From Planctomycetaceae bacterium (GTDB lineage Bacteria > Planctomycetota > Planctomycetia > Planctomycetales > Planctomycetaceae): a stretch of 64,000 nt of DNA. The stretch lies in assembly GCA_019636285.1 (NCBI GenBank), contig JAHBXV010000001.1, positions 62,001 to 126,000 of the forward strand. The letters run 5' to 3'. Positions 19,254-27,168 of this stretch are shown piece by piece (within the stretch, counting starts at the first letter, position 1; each line of letters starts with the position of its first letter). The translations under genes were made by a program, and so were the position numbers. The notes beneath the pieces were generated by a model that searched no databases, was not told the origin of the DNA, and saw only the letters and a list, made by a program, of their open reading frames with translations.

Positions 19254-20018
19254 ATGCTGTATGGTTTGTACCTATCCGCGCAAGGGGCCGAAGCCCAGGC
19301 GATGCGGCAGACCATCGTCGCGAATAACCTGGCTAACGCCGGAACCACGTCGTTCAAGCGCGATCTGGCCGTTTTTCGAGCCCATCAGCCGCATGACCGT
19401 TTGAATGGCGAACGAGCCGAGCCACCCCCGACCATCAACGATCAAACCGGCGGCGTGACGCTGGACTCGACGCTCATCGATTACAGCCAGGGATCGCTCC
19501 GCGAAACCGGCGGCCGCTTCGACCTGGCCCTTCTGGGGCCTGGGCTCCTGGAAGTGACCGACGGTACGACTACCTCGTGGACGCGGGATGGTCGACTGAC
19601 GCGCACCGCGGACGGCGAACTGGTGACCGCTAACGGTGGCCTGAAAGTCCTCGGCGAAGATGGAAACTCGATCGAATTGCCGCTGGAAGCAACGGATCTG
19701 GAGATCGGCGCCGATGGCCGTGTCTACGCGATCGACGCCCTCTCTCAGCGGTTGGAGGTTGGACAGTTGCGCCTGCGGGAACCGGTTGATCCCGTGCAGC
19801 TCATCAAGCTGGGTGACAACCGCTACTCGTCGATCGGCGACATGATACCCGCCGAATCGACGGTCGTGCGTCAGGGCTCTGTCGAAGAATCGGGGACGCG
19901 ACCGCTGCTTGAGACACTGGAGCTCATCGAGTCGTCGCGCAACTTCGAGATGAACATGAACCTCATCAAAATGCAGGACGAGATGCTGGGACAACTCTTG
20001 CAGGCCGCTCCGCTGTAG
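19254..20018 (+). CDS. flgF: Flagellar proximal rod protein FlgF
   Basis: This 254-residue rod protein starts MLYGLYLSAQGAEAQAMRQT and has the flagellar rod/hook N-terminal motif IVANNLANAGTTSFKRD. The C-terminus LLETLELIESSRNFEMNMNL is the matching coiled segment that packs against it. The middle is the FlgE/F/G-like beta domain (GRFDLALLGPGLLEV). ATG 19254 has AAAGGAG nine bases upstream. It is the first gene of the flagellar block and is followed by flgG after 69 bases. FlgF is distinguished from FlgG by the shorter, more divergent middle. Confidence 0.88.
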   Translation: MLYGLYLSAQGAEAQAMRQTIVANNLANAGTTSFKRDLAVFRAHQPHDRLNGERAEPPPTINDQTGGVTLDSTLIDYSQGSLRETGGRFDLALLGPGLLEVTDGTTTSWTRDGRLTRTADGELVTANGGLKVLGEDGNSIELPLEATDLEIGADGRVYAIDALSQRLEVGQLRLREPVDPVQLIKLGDNRYSSIGDMIPAESTVVRQGSVEESGTRPLLETLELIESSRNFEMNMNLIKMQDEMLGQLLQAAPL

Positions 20019-20087
20019 TCGGCCGAAGCGATGCTTTATTCAGGGAAGACCAGCGACACCTCGCGGTAACTCGACGAAGACCGATCC

Positions 20088-20888
20088 ATGCTGTATCGCT
20101 CACTCCACACAGCCGCATCCGGAATGGATGCCTCGATCTTCAACCTGGACGTGATCGCCAACAACCTGGCGAACGCCGGGACGACGTCGTACAAGCGCTC
20201 GCGCAGCAATTTTCAGGACATTTTCTACCAGTACTACAAGTTGCCGGGGCAGCAGGACAGTTTAGGGAACCGGACCGGCGTCGGCATGGCGTCTGGCCTG
20301 GGAACGCGCGTCGTGGCGACCCAGATGAATTTCGAGCAGGGCTCGCTTCTCGATACTGGTCGTCGGCTCGACATCGCGATCGTCGGCGATGGATTCTTGC
20401 AGCTCCAGGATGCCAATCAGCCACTCTACACGCGCAACGGCACGTTCACCGTCAACGAAAATGGCGACCTGGTCGTTGCGTCGGCAGATATGGGGCGTCG
20501 GCTCGATCCGCCGATCACCATTCCAAACGACACCATCGAGATGTCGATTTCGCCGGAAGGGATCGTCTCGGTCTTGCAGCCGGGTTCCCCCAATCTGACA
20601 CAGGTGGGTCAGATTCAACTGGTGCGATTCATCAATCCCGAGGGCCTGATGCAGAAGGGGGACACGCTTTACGCTCAGAGCGATGCGTCCGGCACTCCCA
20701 TCCAAGCCAATCCCGGTCAGCAAGGACTGGGGACCATTCGGCAGGGCTACCTGGAAATGTCCAACTCGGAGCCGGTCGAGGAACTGGTGGAACTGATTAA
20801 GACCCAGCGAAACGTCGAACTCAACAGCCAGGTCGTGCAGGCCGCTGACCAGTTGCTGCAGTTGGTCGCCAACCTGCGCCGGTACTGA
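20088..20888 (+). CDS. flgG: Flagellar distal rod protein FlgG
   Basis: FlgG builds the distal rod that crosses the periplasm. The 266-residue protein is close to the family length (260). It reads MLYRSLHTAASGMDA, VIANNLANAGTTSYKRSR, FQDIFYQYYKLPGQQ (the FlgG-specific stretch), GRRLDIAIVGDGFLQL and the C-terminal GYLEMSNSEPVEELVELIKT with NVELNSQVVQAADQ. It is followed by a palindromic repeat and then flgA. Confidence 0.96.
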   Translation: MLYRSLHTAASGMDASIFNLDVIANNLANAGTTSYKRSRSNFQDIFYQYYKLPGQQDSLGNRTGVGMASGLGTRVVATQMNFEQGSLLDTGRRLDIAIVGDGFLQLQDANQPLYTRNGTFTVNENGDLVVASADMGRRLDPPITIPNDTIEMSISPEGIVSVLQPGSPNLTQVGQIQLVRFINPEGLMQKGDTLYAQSDASGTPIQANPGQQGLGTIRQGYLEMSNSEPVEELVELIKTQRNVELNSQVVQAADQLLQLVANLRRY

Positions 20889-20935
20889 TCAAGGCAAAGA
20901 CTGAACGGTTCCACTGAAAGGCGCCCAGCAAGAGA

Positions 20936-20992
20936 TAACCCGAAGCGTCAGCGAGGGAGAGAACGGAAGACCCTCGCTGACGCTTCGGGTTA
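20936..20992. repeat. Dispersed perfect inverted repeat (22-base arms), family A
   Basis: The left arm 20936-20957 (TAACCCGAAGCGTCAGCGAG plus GG) and right arm 20971-20992 are perfect reverse complements around a 13-base loop. It lies 47 bases after the flgG stop. A diverged copy is at 27036-27090. Elements with this core are familiar as dispersed repeats in planctomycete genomes, where they produce spurious frames. It could act as an mRNA 3'-end hairpin; there is no following T-run, so it is not a standard terminator. Confidence 0.85.
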
Positions 20993-21040
20993 CAAGATGG
21001 ATACTTGGCCGTCCGGAAAACTGAAGGATCACCAGCGGGA

Positions 21041-22159
21041 ATGGAAGCCCACCTGCGATCGCAACGAGACATTCTGCCACGAACCATTGGTCTTCTGGCA
21101 GTGGCGATTTGCTGCGCTGCGACTAGCCTTCAGGCAAATGGCGCGGAAATCGTCCTCAAGCCGACGGCGGTCGTCGAGGGCGAACTCATTCAACTCAAGC
21201 ACATTGCCGACATCCGCGATCCCGATCCCGAGATTGTGGAGCACCTGGGCGCCGTGGTGATTTCGCCCGCCCCGGCAGCCGGCCGCGATCACCAGATTGG
21301 GTACGACGCCGTTCGGACTCGGCTGCTCGCCCTCGGCTTTAATCTCGGCAGTCTGGAATTCACGGGAAGCCACAGCGTGGTGGTCGGTCGCGGCTCCGCG
21401 CCTCGGCAGACGGCCGTGCCCGCTCCCAAGCCATCGGAGTCCCCATCGCCTGCTGCGATCGAAGAACGTCTCCGCTCGCTGATCGAAGCCCATTACCTGC
21501 CCCTCCGTACGGACCAGCCCTCGCTGCGAGTCAAAGTTCAAGTCCATTCGAGTGATCTTCCGCGACTGAGCGCCGTGCCGAACGATCGCCTGAAATTCGC
21601 CGAAATGGGGCTTCGGCTGGGTGGTCCACAACCGGTGACGGTTCACTGGAACGATGCAGCCGGTCAGCCCCAGTCGACGCGCGTGGCGGTCTGGCTGACT
21701 TCGGCGCCACGCGTGCTGGCGATTCGCGGCTCGCTGCCGCGCGGCTCGATCATTCAGGCCGCCGACTTGCAGTGGAACGAATCCGAGAGCGAGCGAGGTC
21801 TGAAAACGCTGGAAGCGGCGATTGGCCGTGAGACCACCCGCAATCTGCGCGATGGTGAAATTCTTCAACTGGAGGATCTCCGGGCCGTTCCGCTGGTTCG
21901 AACGGGGGACATCGTCACCGTCCGTATCCGGACAGGAGCCCTGCTAGCCAGCCGTCAGTTCAAGTCGCTGGGGACGGCCGGGCTCGATGAAACAGTCACG
22001 CTCGCGGCGCTCGACAATCCGCGCGACCGGGTACAGGCCGTCGTCACGGGTTACCACGAAGCCGCCATGTCGCTGGCCGGAACCATCGCCGGGAACACCG
22101 TGCAGGATGCCACGGGGGTGATCCGGTTTGAACAATCGTCGAACGGGGGTGGACGATGA
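21041..22159 (+). CDS. flgA: Flagellar P-ring assembly protein FlgA
   Basis: FlgA is the periplasmic chaperone for P-ring formation around the rod. The 372-residue protein has a signal peptide (TIGLLAVAICCAATSLQANG), a long N-terminal region, and a C-terminal SAF-like domain with RGSLPRGSIIQAADLQW, GRETTRNLRDGEIL and VRTGDIVTVRIRTGALL. The ATG at 21041 puts the signal peptide near the start; a TTG at 21005 lies in frame upstream. It overlaps flgH by four bases (ATGA). Confidence 0.88.
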   Translation: MEAHLRSQRDILPRTIGLLAVAICCAATSLQANGAEIVLKPTAVVEGELIQLKHIADIRDPDPEIVEHLGAVVISPAPAAGRDHQIGYDAVRTRLLALGFNLGSLEFTGSHSVVVGRGSAPRQTAVPAPKPSESPSPAAIEERLRSLIEAHYLPLRTDQPSLRVKVQVHSSDLPRLSAVPNDRLKFAEMGLRLGGPQPVTVHWNDAAGQPQSTRVAVWLTSAPRVLAIRGSLPRGSIIQAADLQWNESESERGLKTLEAAIGRETTRNLRDGEILQLEDLRAVPLVRTGDIVTVRIRTGALLASRQFKSLGTAGLDETVTLAALDNPRDRVQAVVTGYHEAAMSLAGTIAGNTVQDATGVIRFEQSSNGGGR

Positions 22160-22833
22160 CACTCTGGCCTCGCAGCATCGCGAGTCTGGTCGTTCTGGGA
22201 GTCATCGCTCAGGCGTTCATCGCGCCGACGGACGGTTTGGCCCAAGGTCCGCCGCTGATCGACCTGCGAAACGCGGGGACGATCGAAGACTATTCGTTCG
22301 TGGCCATTCCCACGCCGCCGCCTCCGCCCGAAATCAAGGTCCACGACATCCTCACGATCGAAGTGGATGAGAAAGCCGAAGTCATCGTCAATTCGCGGTT
22401 CAATCGCCAGCGAAACGGTGCTTATCAACTGACGCTGTCTGAATTCATCCGGCTGCGCACGAACGATCTGCGTCTGGAGCGAACCAACGCGACAGAGCCG
22501 GGGATCGAAGGTGAACTCCAGAATCGTCTGCAAACCATCGGCACGTCAACGGACCAGGAAGGAATCACCTATAAGATCGCTGCGACCGTAGTCGACGTCC
22601 TGCCGAATGGTTCGATCGTCCTCGAGGCCCGCAAGTCGATTCGTACTAACCAGGACTTTTTCGAGTATCGCCTGACCGGGCGAATTGACCAATTGAAGAT
22701 TACCGCCGCGAGAACGGCTCGGACTGAAGACATCGCGGAGTTGCAAATTGAACGCCGCCAGCGCGGCAAGGTCTTTGACAGTACGAAGGTGAACTGGATG
22801 ACGGGGCTGATGGACCGCTACTTTCCATTCTGA
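22156..22833 (+). CDS. flgH: Flagellar L-ring protein FlgH
   Basis: FlgH forms the outer-membrane ring of the flagellar bushing. The 225-residue protein shows VHDILTIEVDEKAEVIVNSR, GSIVLEARKSIRTNQDFFEY and RTEDIAELQIERRQRGKVFD, in the FlgH core order, and ends in the usual aromatic tail YFPF. In most Gram-negatives FlgH is a lipoprotein; here the signal peptide (LVVLGVIAQAFIAPTDGLAQ) has no cysteine. Its start overlaps the flgA stop (ATGA), implying coupled translation. Confidence 0.9.
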   Translation: MTLWPRSIASLVVLGVIAQAFIAPTDGLAQGPPLIDLRNAGTIEDYSFVAIPTPPPPPEIKVHDILTIEVDEKAEVIVNSRFNRQRNGAYQLTLSEFIRLRTNDLRLERTNATEPGIEGELQNRLQTIGTSTDQEGITYKIAATVVDVLPNGSIVLEARKSIRTNQDFFEYRLTGRIDQLKITAARTARTEDIAELQIERRQRGKVFDSTKVNWMTGLMDRYFPF

Positions 22834-22881
22834 TCGAGCATCCCGAGTGACCGGAAACGACTTCGGGAAGGAAACGAAACT

Positions 22882-24078
22882 GTGGCAGGTGTAGCAACGA
22901 TTCACGCTGTCGTTCGAACGGTATGGCGGCACTCCCTGAGCCTTCGAAGGGCGTGCCGAATGAACAACTCCCACGCCCTGCCGCAAAGCCTTCAGGGCGT
23001 GCCACCCCTGCGCATCGTGACGGCCGCGGTGATGCTGCTCGCCTTCGCGGCGTTGCCAGACGCGGCCCAGGCACGGGTACGGCTCGAACACATCTGCACG
23101 ATTCAGGGACAGCAGGAAGTCCGGCTGACCGGTATGGGGCTGGTGGTAGGTTTGCCCGGAACCGGCGACGGGGCCAAGAACGCTTCGACGGTACGGGCTC
23201 TCGCCGCCGCCATGACCAGGCTGCAACACCCGATCACCGAGCAGGAGATCCGCAACGCCGACAACGTCGCGGTGGTGCTGGTGGAAGCCACGATTCCGCG
23301 AACGGGACTGCGTCGCGGCCAGAAGATCGACGGTTTCGTGAGCGCGATCCTGGGAGCGAAGAGCCTCAAAGGGGGTCGGCTGCTGTCGACTCCACTCACC
23401 ACCAACGTGGTCGGCAGTAACGTCGCCGTCGCATTGGCAGGCGGCGCGGTACACGTCGAAGATGCCGCGCGTCCCACCAGCGCGAAAGTGGTCCAGGGTG
23501 TCGATCTGCAGACTGACGTCACGAGCCTGTTCGTCAATCAGCTCAAGGGTGACATCATCACGCTGATGATCGACCCGACGCATGCGAGCTTTTGGACGGC
23601 CAGTGAAGTCGCGCGCGTCATCAACACCGAGTTCTCGTTCGAGTCGGGCGGCAAAGACCTCGCCCGCGCGGTCAGCCCTGCCGCCGTCGAACTGACGCTG
23701 CTGGGCGAGTACCGCGATCGTCCTGTCGAGTTTCTCGCCGAGGTGCTCGAAGTCGGGATCGACATTCCCCAGACCGCGGCGCGGGTTGTTCTCAATAGCC
23801 GAACCGGGACCGTCATCGTGACGGGTGAAGTCGAAATCAGCCCGGTCGTCATCAACCACAAGAGTTTCAGCATTGAAGTGACAGGTGAACCGGTGTCACC
23901 CACGGTCGGCGGCCCCTTTGTCCCGGTGACCGAGGGGGATGGCCGACAGTCTCCCCAGAAATTGCAGCAACTCGTCACCGCGCTCAATCAATTGCGCGTT
24001 CCCACGACCGACATCATCGAGATCATTCGCGAACTGCATGTGAGCGGGAAGCTGCATGCGGAACTGGTGGATCGTTAA
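22882..24078 (+). CDS. flgI: Flagellar P-ring protein FlgI
   Basis: FlgI forms the peptidoglycan-level ring of the rod bushing. The mature part is typical: GMGLVVGLPGTGDGAKN, NVAVVLVEATIP, VNTEFSF, RVVLNSRTGTVIVTGEVEIS and the C-terminal LVTALNQLRVPTTDIIEIIR. GTG 22882 has GGGAAGGAAAC before it; ATG 22960 is the alternative. From the GTG the protein is 398 residues with an unusually long signal region. Codons about 15-43 of that region are supplied by two palindromic repeat units (22926-23010), in frame. The hydrophobic core VTAAVMLLAFAALPDAAQA follows them. Confidence 0.92.
   Translation: MAGVATIHAVVRTVWRHSLSLRRACRMNNSHALPQSLQGVPPLRIVTAAVMLLAFAALPDAAQARVRLEHICTIQGQQEVRLTGMGLVVGLPGTGDGAKNASTVRALAAAMTRLQHPITEQEIRNADNVAVVLVEATIPRTGLRRGQKIDGFVSAILGAKSLKGGRLLSTPLTTNVVGSNVAVALAGGAVHVEDAARPTSAKVVQGVDLQTDVTSLFVNQLKGDIITLMIDPTHASFWTASEVARVINTEFSFESGGKDLARAVSPAAVELTLLGEYRDRPVEFLAEVLEVGIDIPQTAARVVLNSRTGTVIVTGEVEISPVVINHKSFSIEVTGEPVSPTVGGPFVPVTEGDGRQSPQKLQQLVTALNQLRVPTTDIIEIIRELHVSGKLHAELVDR
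22926..23010. repeat. Pair of palindromic repeat units inside the flgI 5' coding region, family B
   Basis: The unit at 22926-22961 (GGCACTCCCTGAGCCTTCGA, then AGGGCGTGCCGAA) nearly matches 36075-36110. A second unit at 22970-23008 carries CCACGCCCTGCCGCAAAGCC and TTCAGGGCGTGCC, again with GGGCGTGCC/GGCACGCCC-type arms. Both can fold into hairpins. They lie wholly within the flgI frame without breaking it. Confidence 0.75.
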
Positions 24079-24082
24079 AGAA

Positions 24083-24105
24083 GCGCTCCGCGTTGCGTCG
24101 CGGCT
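24083..24105. repeat. Dispersed 23-base repeat, family C, copy 1
   Basis: GCGCTCCGCGTTGCGTCGCG followed by GCT, four bases after the flgI stop. It differs at two positions from the identical copies at 49765-49787 and 51682-51704. Confidence 0.7.
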
Positions 24106-24122
24106 AAATTGGGTTCTCACGG

Positions 24123-24569
24123 ATGTCCCTTTCAGCACTTACCAGCACTGCGGCCAATCCGAACAGTTCGCCGGACTCGTTCCAGCGGACGTTTCAGGAG
24201 TCCGTCGGCGGGCTGATTTTTGGCGAGATGCTGAAATCAATGTGGTCGACCGTCGGCGAACCGGCCTATATCCATGGCGGCCAGGCCGAAAAGATGTTTC
24301 GGGCCGAACTCAATCGCGAATTGTCGACGCAGTTCGCGTCGAATCACGGCGGCGAGATGGTGCGCGAGCTCTTCGATCGGTTCGCGGCCGGTGTCAAAGC
24401 CCGGCAGAATCCGCCGGAAGGAATAAGCGGGGGCGCACAAACGTCGCCACTTGTTGGATCAATAGAATCGTTAGAGTCCACCCGACTGCTACAACAGGCA
24501 GAAGCGTCTCAACAAGTTTATCCGGCAGGCATCCCGTCAGAAGTCATGCCCCCACTTTTCCGAAAATGA
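24123..24569 (+). CDS. flgJ: FlgJ-type rod-binding protein, rod domain only
   Basis: The N-terminal domain of FlgJ caps the growing rod. This 148-residue protein has the core FQESVGGLIFGEMLKSMW and GGQAEKMFRAELNRELSTQ (about 22-68) typical of that domain. The muramidase domain found in enterobacterial FlgJ is absent, as in many phyla where the lytic enzyme is separate. The position between flgI and a FlgN-like gene supports the call. The last 45 residues are low-complexity and not recognisable. Confidence 0.8.
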   Translation: MSLSALTSTAANPNSSPDSFQRTFQESVGGLIFGEMLKSMWSTVGEPAYIHGGQAEKMFRAELNRELSTQFASNHGGEMVRELFDRFAAGVKARQNPPEGISGGAQTSPLVGSIESLESTRLLQQAEASQQVYPAGIPSEVMPPLFRK

Positions 24570-24715
24570 CTTCAGGAGATGTCCGAAGACCGTCCGCGTC
24601 GTGCCAGGTGCGCGGCAAATGACGGAATCGGGATAGGCTCTCGCGGCAACGACTTTTGTTGTTCGCGAACCAGTCCATCCGCCAACCAGTGGCGGACTGC
24701 TCGGGGGGGCAGGCC

Positions 24716-25198
24716 ATGGATCAGAAGTGGTGCGAGGAAACGCTGCGTTTCCTGGTCAGTCTGGAAAGCGCGCACGCGGCGCTGGCCGAGGCGATGGACG
24801 CCCAGCGGGTCGCCATTCTCGCGCATGAACCGGACCAGTTGACTCGAGCCATCGAGTCGACTCAGGCATCGGCCGATCAGTTACACGGCCTCAAGCACTG
24901 GCGGTCGCGACTTCTGCTTGCCGCCGGAAGCCCGGTCCCCCAATCGCTGAAGGAGGCGCTCGAAAAGCTGCCGGACGTCGTCCGACGGCGCTTCGACGGT
25001 CCGATTGCCGCGGCGGAACGCCAGATCCACGAATCGCGGCTGTCGGCCTGGGTGGTGTGGATTCTGGGAAACCGCGGCCAGGCGTACTGCGGCGAATACC
25101 TCGATCTTCTAGCCGCGGGCGGCAAACTCGACCCCGGTTATTCGGAACGTCCGCGGCCAATCGGCTCGGGCGGCCTGCTGCTGGATGCCTCGGTCTGA
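24716..25198 (+). CDS. flgN: FlgN-like flagellar export chaperone
   Basis: FlgN proteins are helical cytosolic chaperones that deliver FlgK and FlgL to the export gate. This 160-residue protein is largely helical (CEETLRFLVSLESAHAALAE, IESTQASADQLHGLKHWRSR) and sits directly upstream of flgK and flgL, where FlgN is expected. Sequence similarity by eye is modest, so position carries much of the call. ATG 24716 follows a G-rich stretch (GGGGGGGCAGG); an upstream ATG at 24656 is the longer alternative. Confidence 0.65.
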   Translation: MDQKWCEETLRFLVSLESAHAALAEAMDAQRVAILAHEPDQLTRAIESTQASADQLHGLKHWRSRLLLAAGSPVPQSLKEALEKLPDVVRRRFDGPIAAAERQIHESRLSAWVVWILGNRGQAYCGEYLDLLAAGGKLDPGYSERPRPIGSGGLLLDASV

Positions 25199-25284
25199 GT
25201 TGCGTGGGGATCTGTCACGTTGCCTGATGGCGTCGTGACCAGGGAGCCCCGTCGCCCCCATCGTGTCGCCAAGGATGCGCGATC

Positions 25285-26982
25285 GTGTCACTGAATTCGG
25301 CGCTCGCAACCTCTTCGCACGCTCTTGGGCTGTTCTCGCTGGGCATCCAGGTTGCCGGGCAGAACATCAACAATGCGTCGACGCCGGGCTACGTTCGTGA
25401 CGAGCTGACGGTCGAAGCGGCGGCCCCGTACCGCGTTGGCGGCGTGATTGTCGGCGGAGGAGCGAGAGCCGTCGGCATTCGACAGGTTCTCGACCGGTTC
25501 CTGGAAACCCGAATTCATCAGGCGAACACCGACGCGGCCGGCGGGCAGGCGCGAACGGCGGCGTTCGAGCAACTGGAACTGTCGCTGCAGGAATTCAGCG
25601 ACAGCGACCTGTCGAGCTCCCTCAACCGCTTTCTGAACGAGCTTCAGTCCATCGTCAATCAGCCGGACGACGCGGCGCTCAGGTCTTCCGTCATTCAATC
25701 GGGCGTGCGATTCGCGAGCGATATCCAATCGCTCAGAAGCCGACTGGGCGAGGTGCAACTGTCCTTCAACGAGCAGTTGACCTCGGTGGTTGGTGAAGCG
25801 AATTCCCTGATCTCGCAAATTGAGAAACTCAACCAGCAGATCAATCAGTTGGAAGCTGGCGGGCTGAATAATAGCGATGCCGGCGGCTTGCGCGTGCAAC
25901 GGCTCAGCGCCATCGATCGGCTGTCGCAGATCATGCCGATTCGCGCGATCGAACAGTCATCCGGAATGGTCGATATCTACTCGGGGTCCGAATATCTGGT
26001 CCTCAACGGCGTCTCGCAGCGACTCGAAACATTCACGACCTCGAACGGTGACGGGACCGCGAATGTCCAGGTCCGCTTCAGCCGCACTCAGTCCACGTTC
26101 ACGGGCCTCAACGGTCAACTCGGCGGATTGATCGACGGTCGCGACCAGATTCTGGGTGGATTCCTCAAACAGCTCGACACGCTGACTCAGGGCGTGATCT
26201 CGGCAGTTAATCAGGTCCACGCGAGCGGTGAAGGGACGGCGGGCTTCACGACGGTGACCGGAACGCAATATGTCGCGGACACATCCGCGGCCTTGAACTC
26301 CGCGGGAATTCCATTCTCGATCAAGCATGGCGGCTTCGACGTCAAAGTCGTCAACCTGACGACTGGCCTGACGACGACGACGCGCGTCGCCATCGATCTC
26401 GATGGGATCGGAACCGACACCTCGTTGACGAGCCTCGCCGCGGCGATCGACGGGATCGACAATCTGTCGGCGTCCATCACTCCGGATGGTCGCCTGCAAA
26501 TCAAGACCGCGGACGGTCATGAAGTTCGATTCGCGGACGACTCGAGCGGAGCCCTGGCCGCGCTGGGAATCAACACTTTCTTCAAGGGGACGTCTTCGCT
26601 GGACATCGCGGTGAATGACCGATTGCTGGCGGATCAACGGCTGCTCGCCACTGGCCAGGGGGGTGGACCGACCGACAACCGCAACGCCGTCGCGCTCGCG
26701 AAGAGTCTCGAATCGGGAAATTCCGCCCTGAACGGGCTTTCGGCGACACGGTTTTATGAGCAGATGGTGGGCACGGTGGCGGCGACGGCGGCGACCGAAC
26801 GGGCAGTCACGAACGGATTCACCAGCTTTCGCGACACGCTGAAAACACAGCGGGAACAGACTTCGGGGGTCAGTCTCGACGAAGAAGCCATTCGCGTGAT
26901 GAACCTGCAACGGAATTACCAGGCCGCGGCCCGGATCATTTCCGTCGTCGACGAACTGTTGAACACTCTCATCAATATTTGA
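25285..26982 (+). CDS. flgK: Flagellar hook-filament junction protein FlgK
   Basis: FlgK (HAP1) is the first junction protein between hook and filament. The 565-residue protein starts at GTG 25285 with SHALGLFSLGIQVAGQNINN and ASTPGYVRDE, the FlgK N-terminal motif. A helical region (about 80-200) follows, then a beta-rich middle with a flagellin-IN-like stretch (TRVAIDLDGIGTDTSLTSL, about 370-440). It ends in VSLDEEAIRVMNLQRNYQAA and ARIISVVDELLNTLINI, the matching D0 helix. FlgN-like chaperone upstream, flgL downstream. Confidence 0.95.
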   Translation: MSLNSALATSSHALGLFSLGIQVAGQNINNASTPGYVRDELTVEAAAPYRVGGVIVGGGARAVGIRQVLDRFLETRIHQANTDAAGGQARTAAFEQLELSLQEFSDSDLSSSLNRFLNELQSIVNQPDDAALRSSVIQSGVRFASDIQSLRSRLGEVQLSFNEQLTSVVGEANSLISQIEKLNQQINQLEAGGLNNSDAGGLRVQRLSAIDRLSQIMPIRAIEQSSGMVDIYSGSEYLVLNGVSQRLETFTTSNGDGTANVQVRFSRTQSTFTGLNGQLGGLIDGRDQILGGFLKQLDTLTQGVISAVNQVHASGEGTAGFTTVTGTQYVADTSAALNSAGIPFSIKHGGFDVKVVNLTTGLTTTTRVAIDLDGIGTDTSLTSLAAAIDGIDNLSASITPDGRLQIKTADGHEVRFADDSSGALAALGINTFFKGTSSLDIAVNDRLLADQRLLATGQGGGPTDNRNAVALAKSLESGNSALNGLSATRFYEQMVGTVAATAATERAVTNGFTSFRDTLKTQREQTSGVSLDEEAIRVMNLQRNYQAAARIISVVDELLNTLINI

Positions 26983-27035
26983 GGCGGGCGCGCTCACCCT
27001 GATGGTTCACGGACGTGAAAACACTCTGCAAAAAG

Positions 27036-27090
27036 TAACGCGAAGCGTCGGCGAGGGAGAGAGAACGTCCCTCGCTCACGCTTCGGGTTA
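27036..27090. repeat. Dispersed inverted repeat, family A, diverged copy
   Basis: Arms 27036-27058 and 27068-27090 pair with three mismatches in 23 bases around a nine-base loop. The right arm matches the family A element at 20971-20992 except for one base. It lies 53 bases downstream of the flgK stop. Confidence 0.8.
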
Positions 27091-27168
27091 CAAAAGACAA
27101 ACCCGTAATCGGCCGACGATTGAACGCACCCACGTGAAGGCACGGTCTCTTTTGACGGCAAGACGAGC

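Noticed and set aside
20821-21087. Leftward frames running through the family A palindrome after flgG
   Set aside because: They are created by the repeat itself, a known source of spurious proteins in planctomycete annotation.
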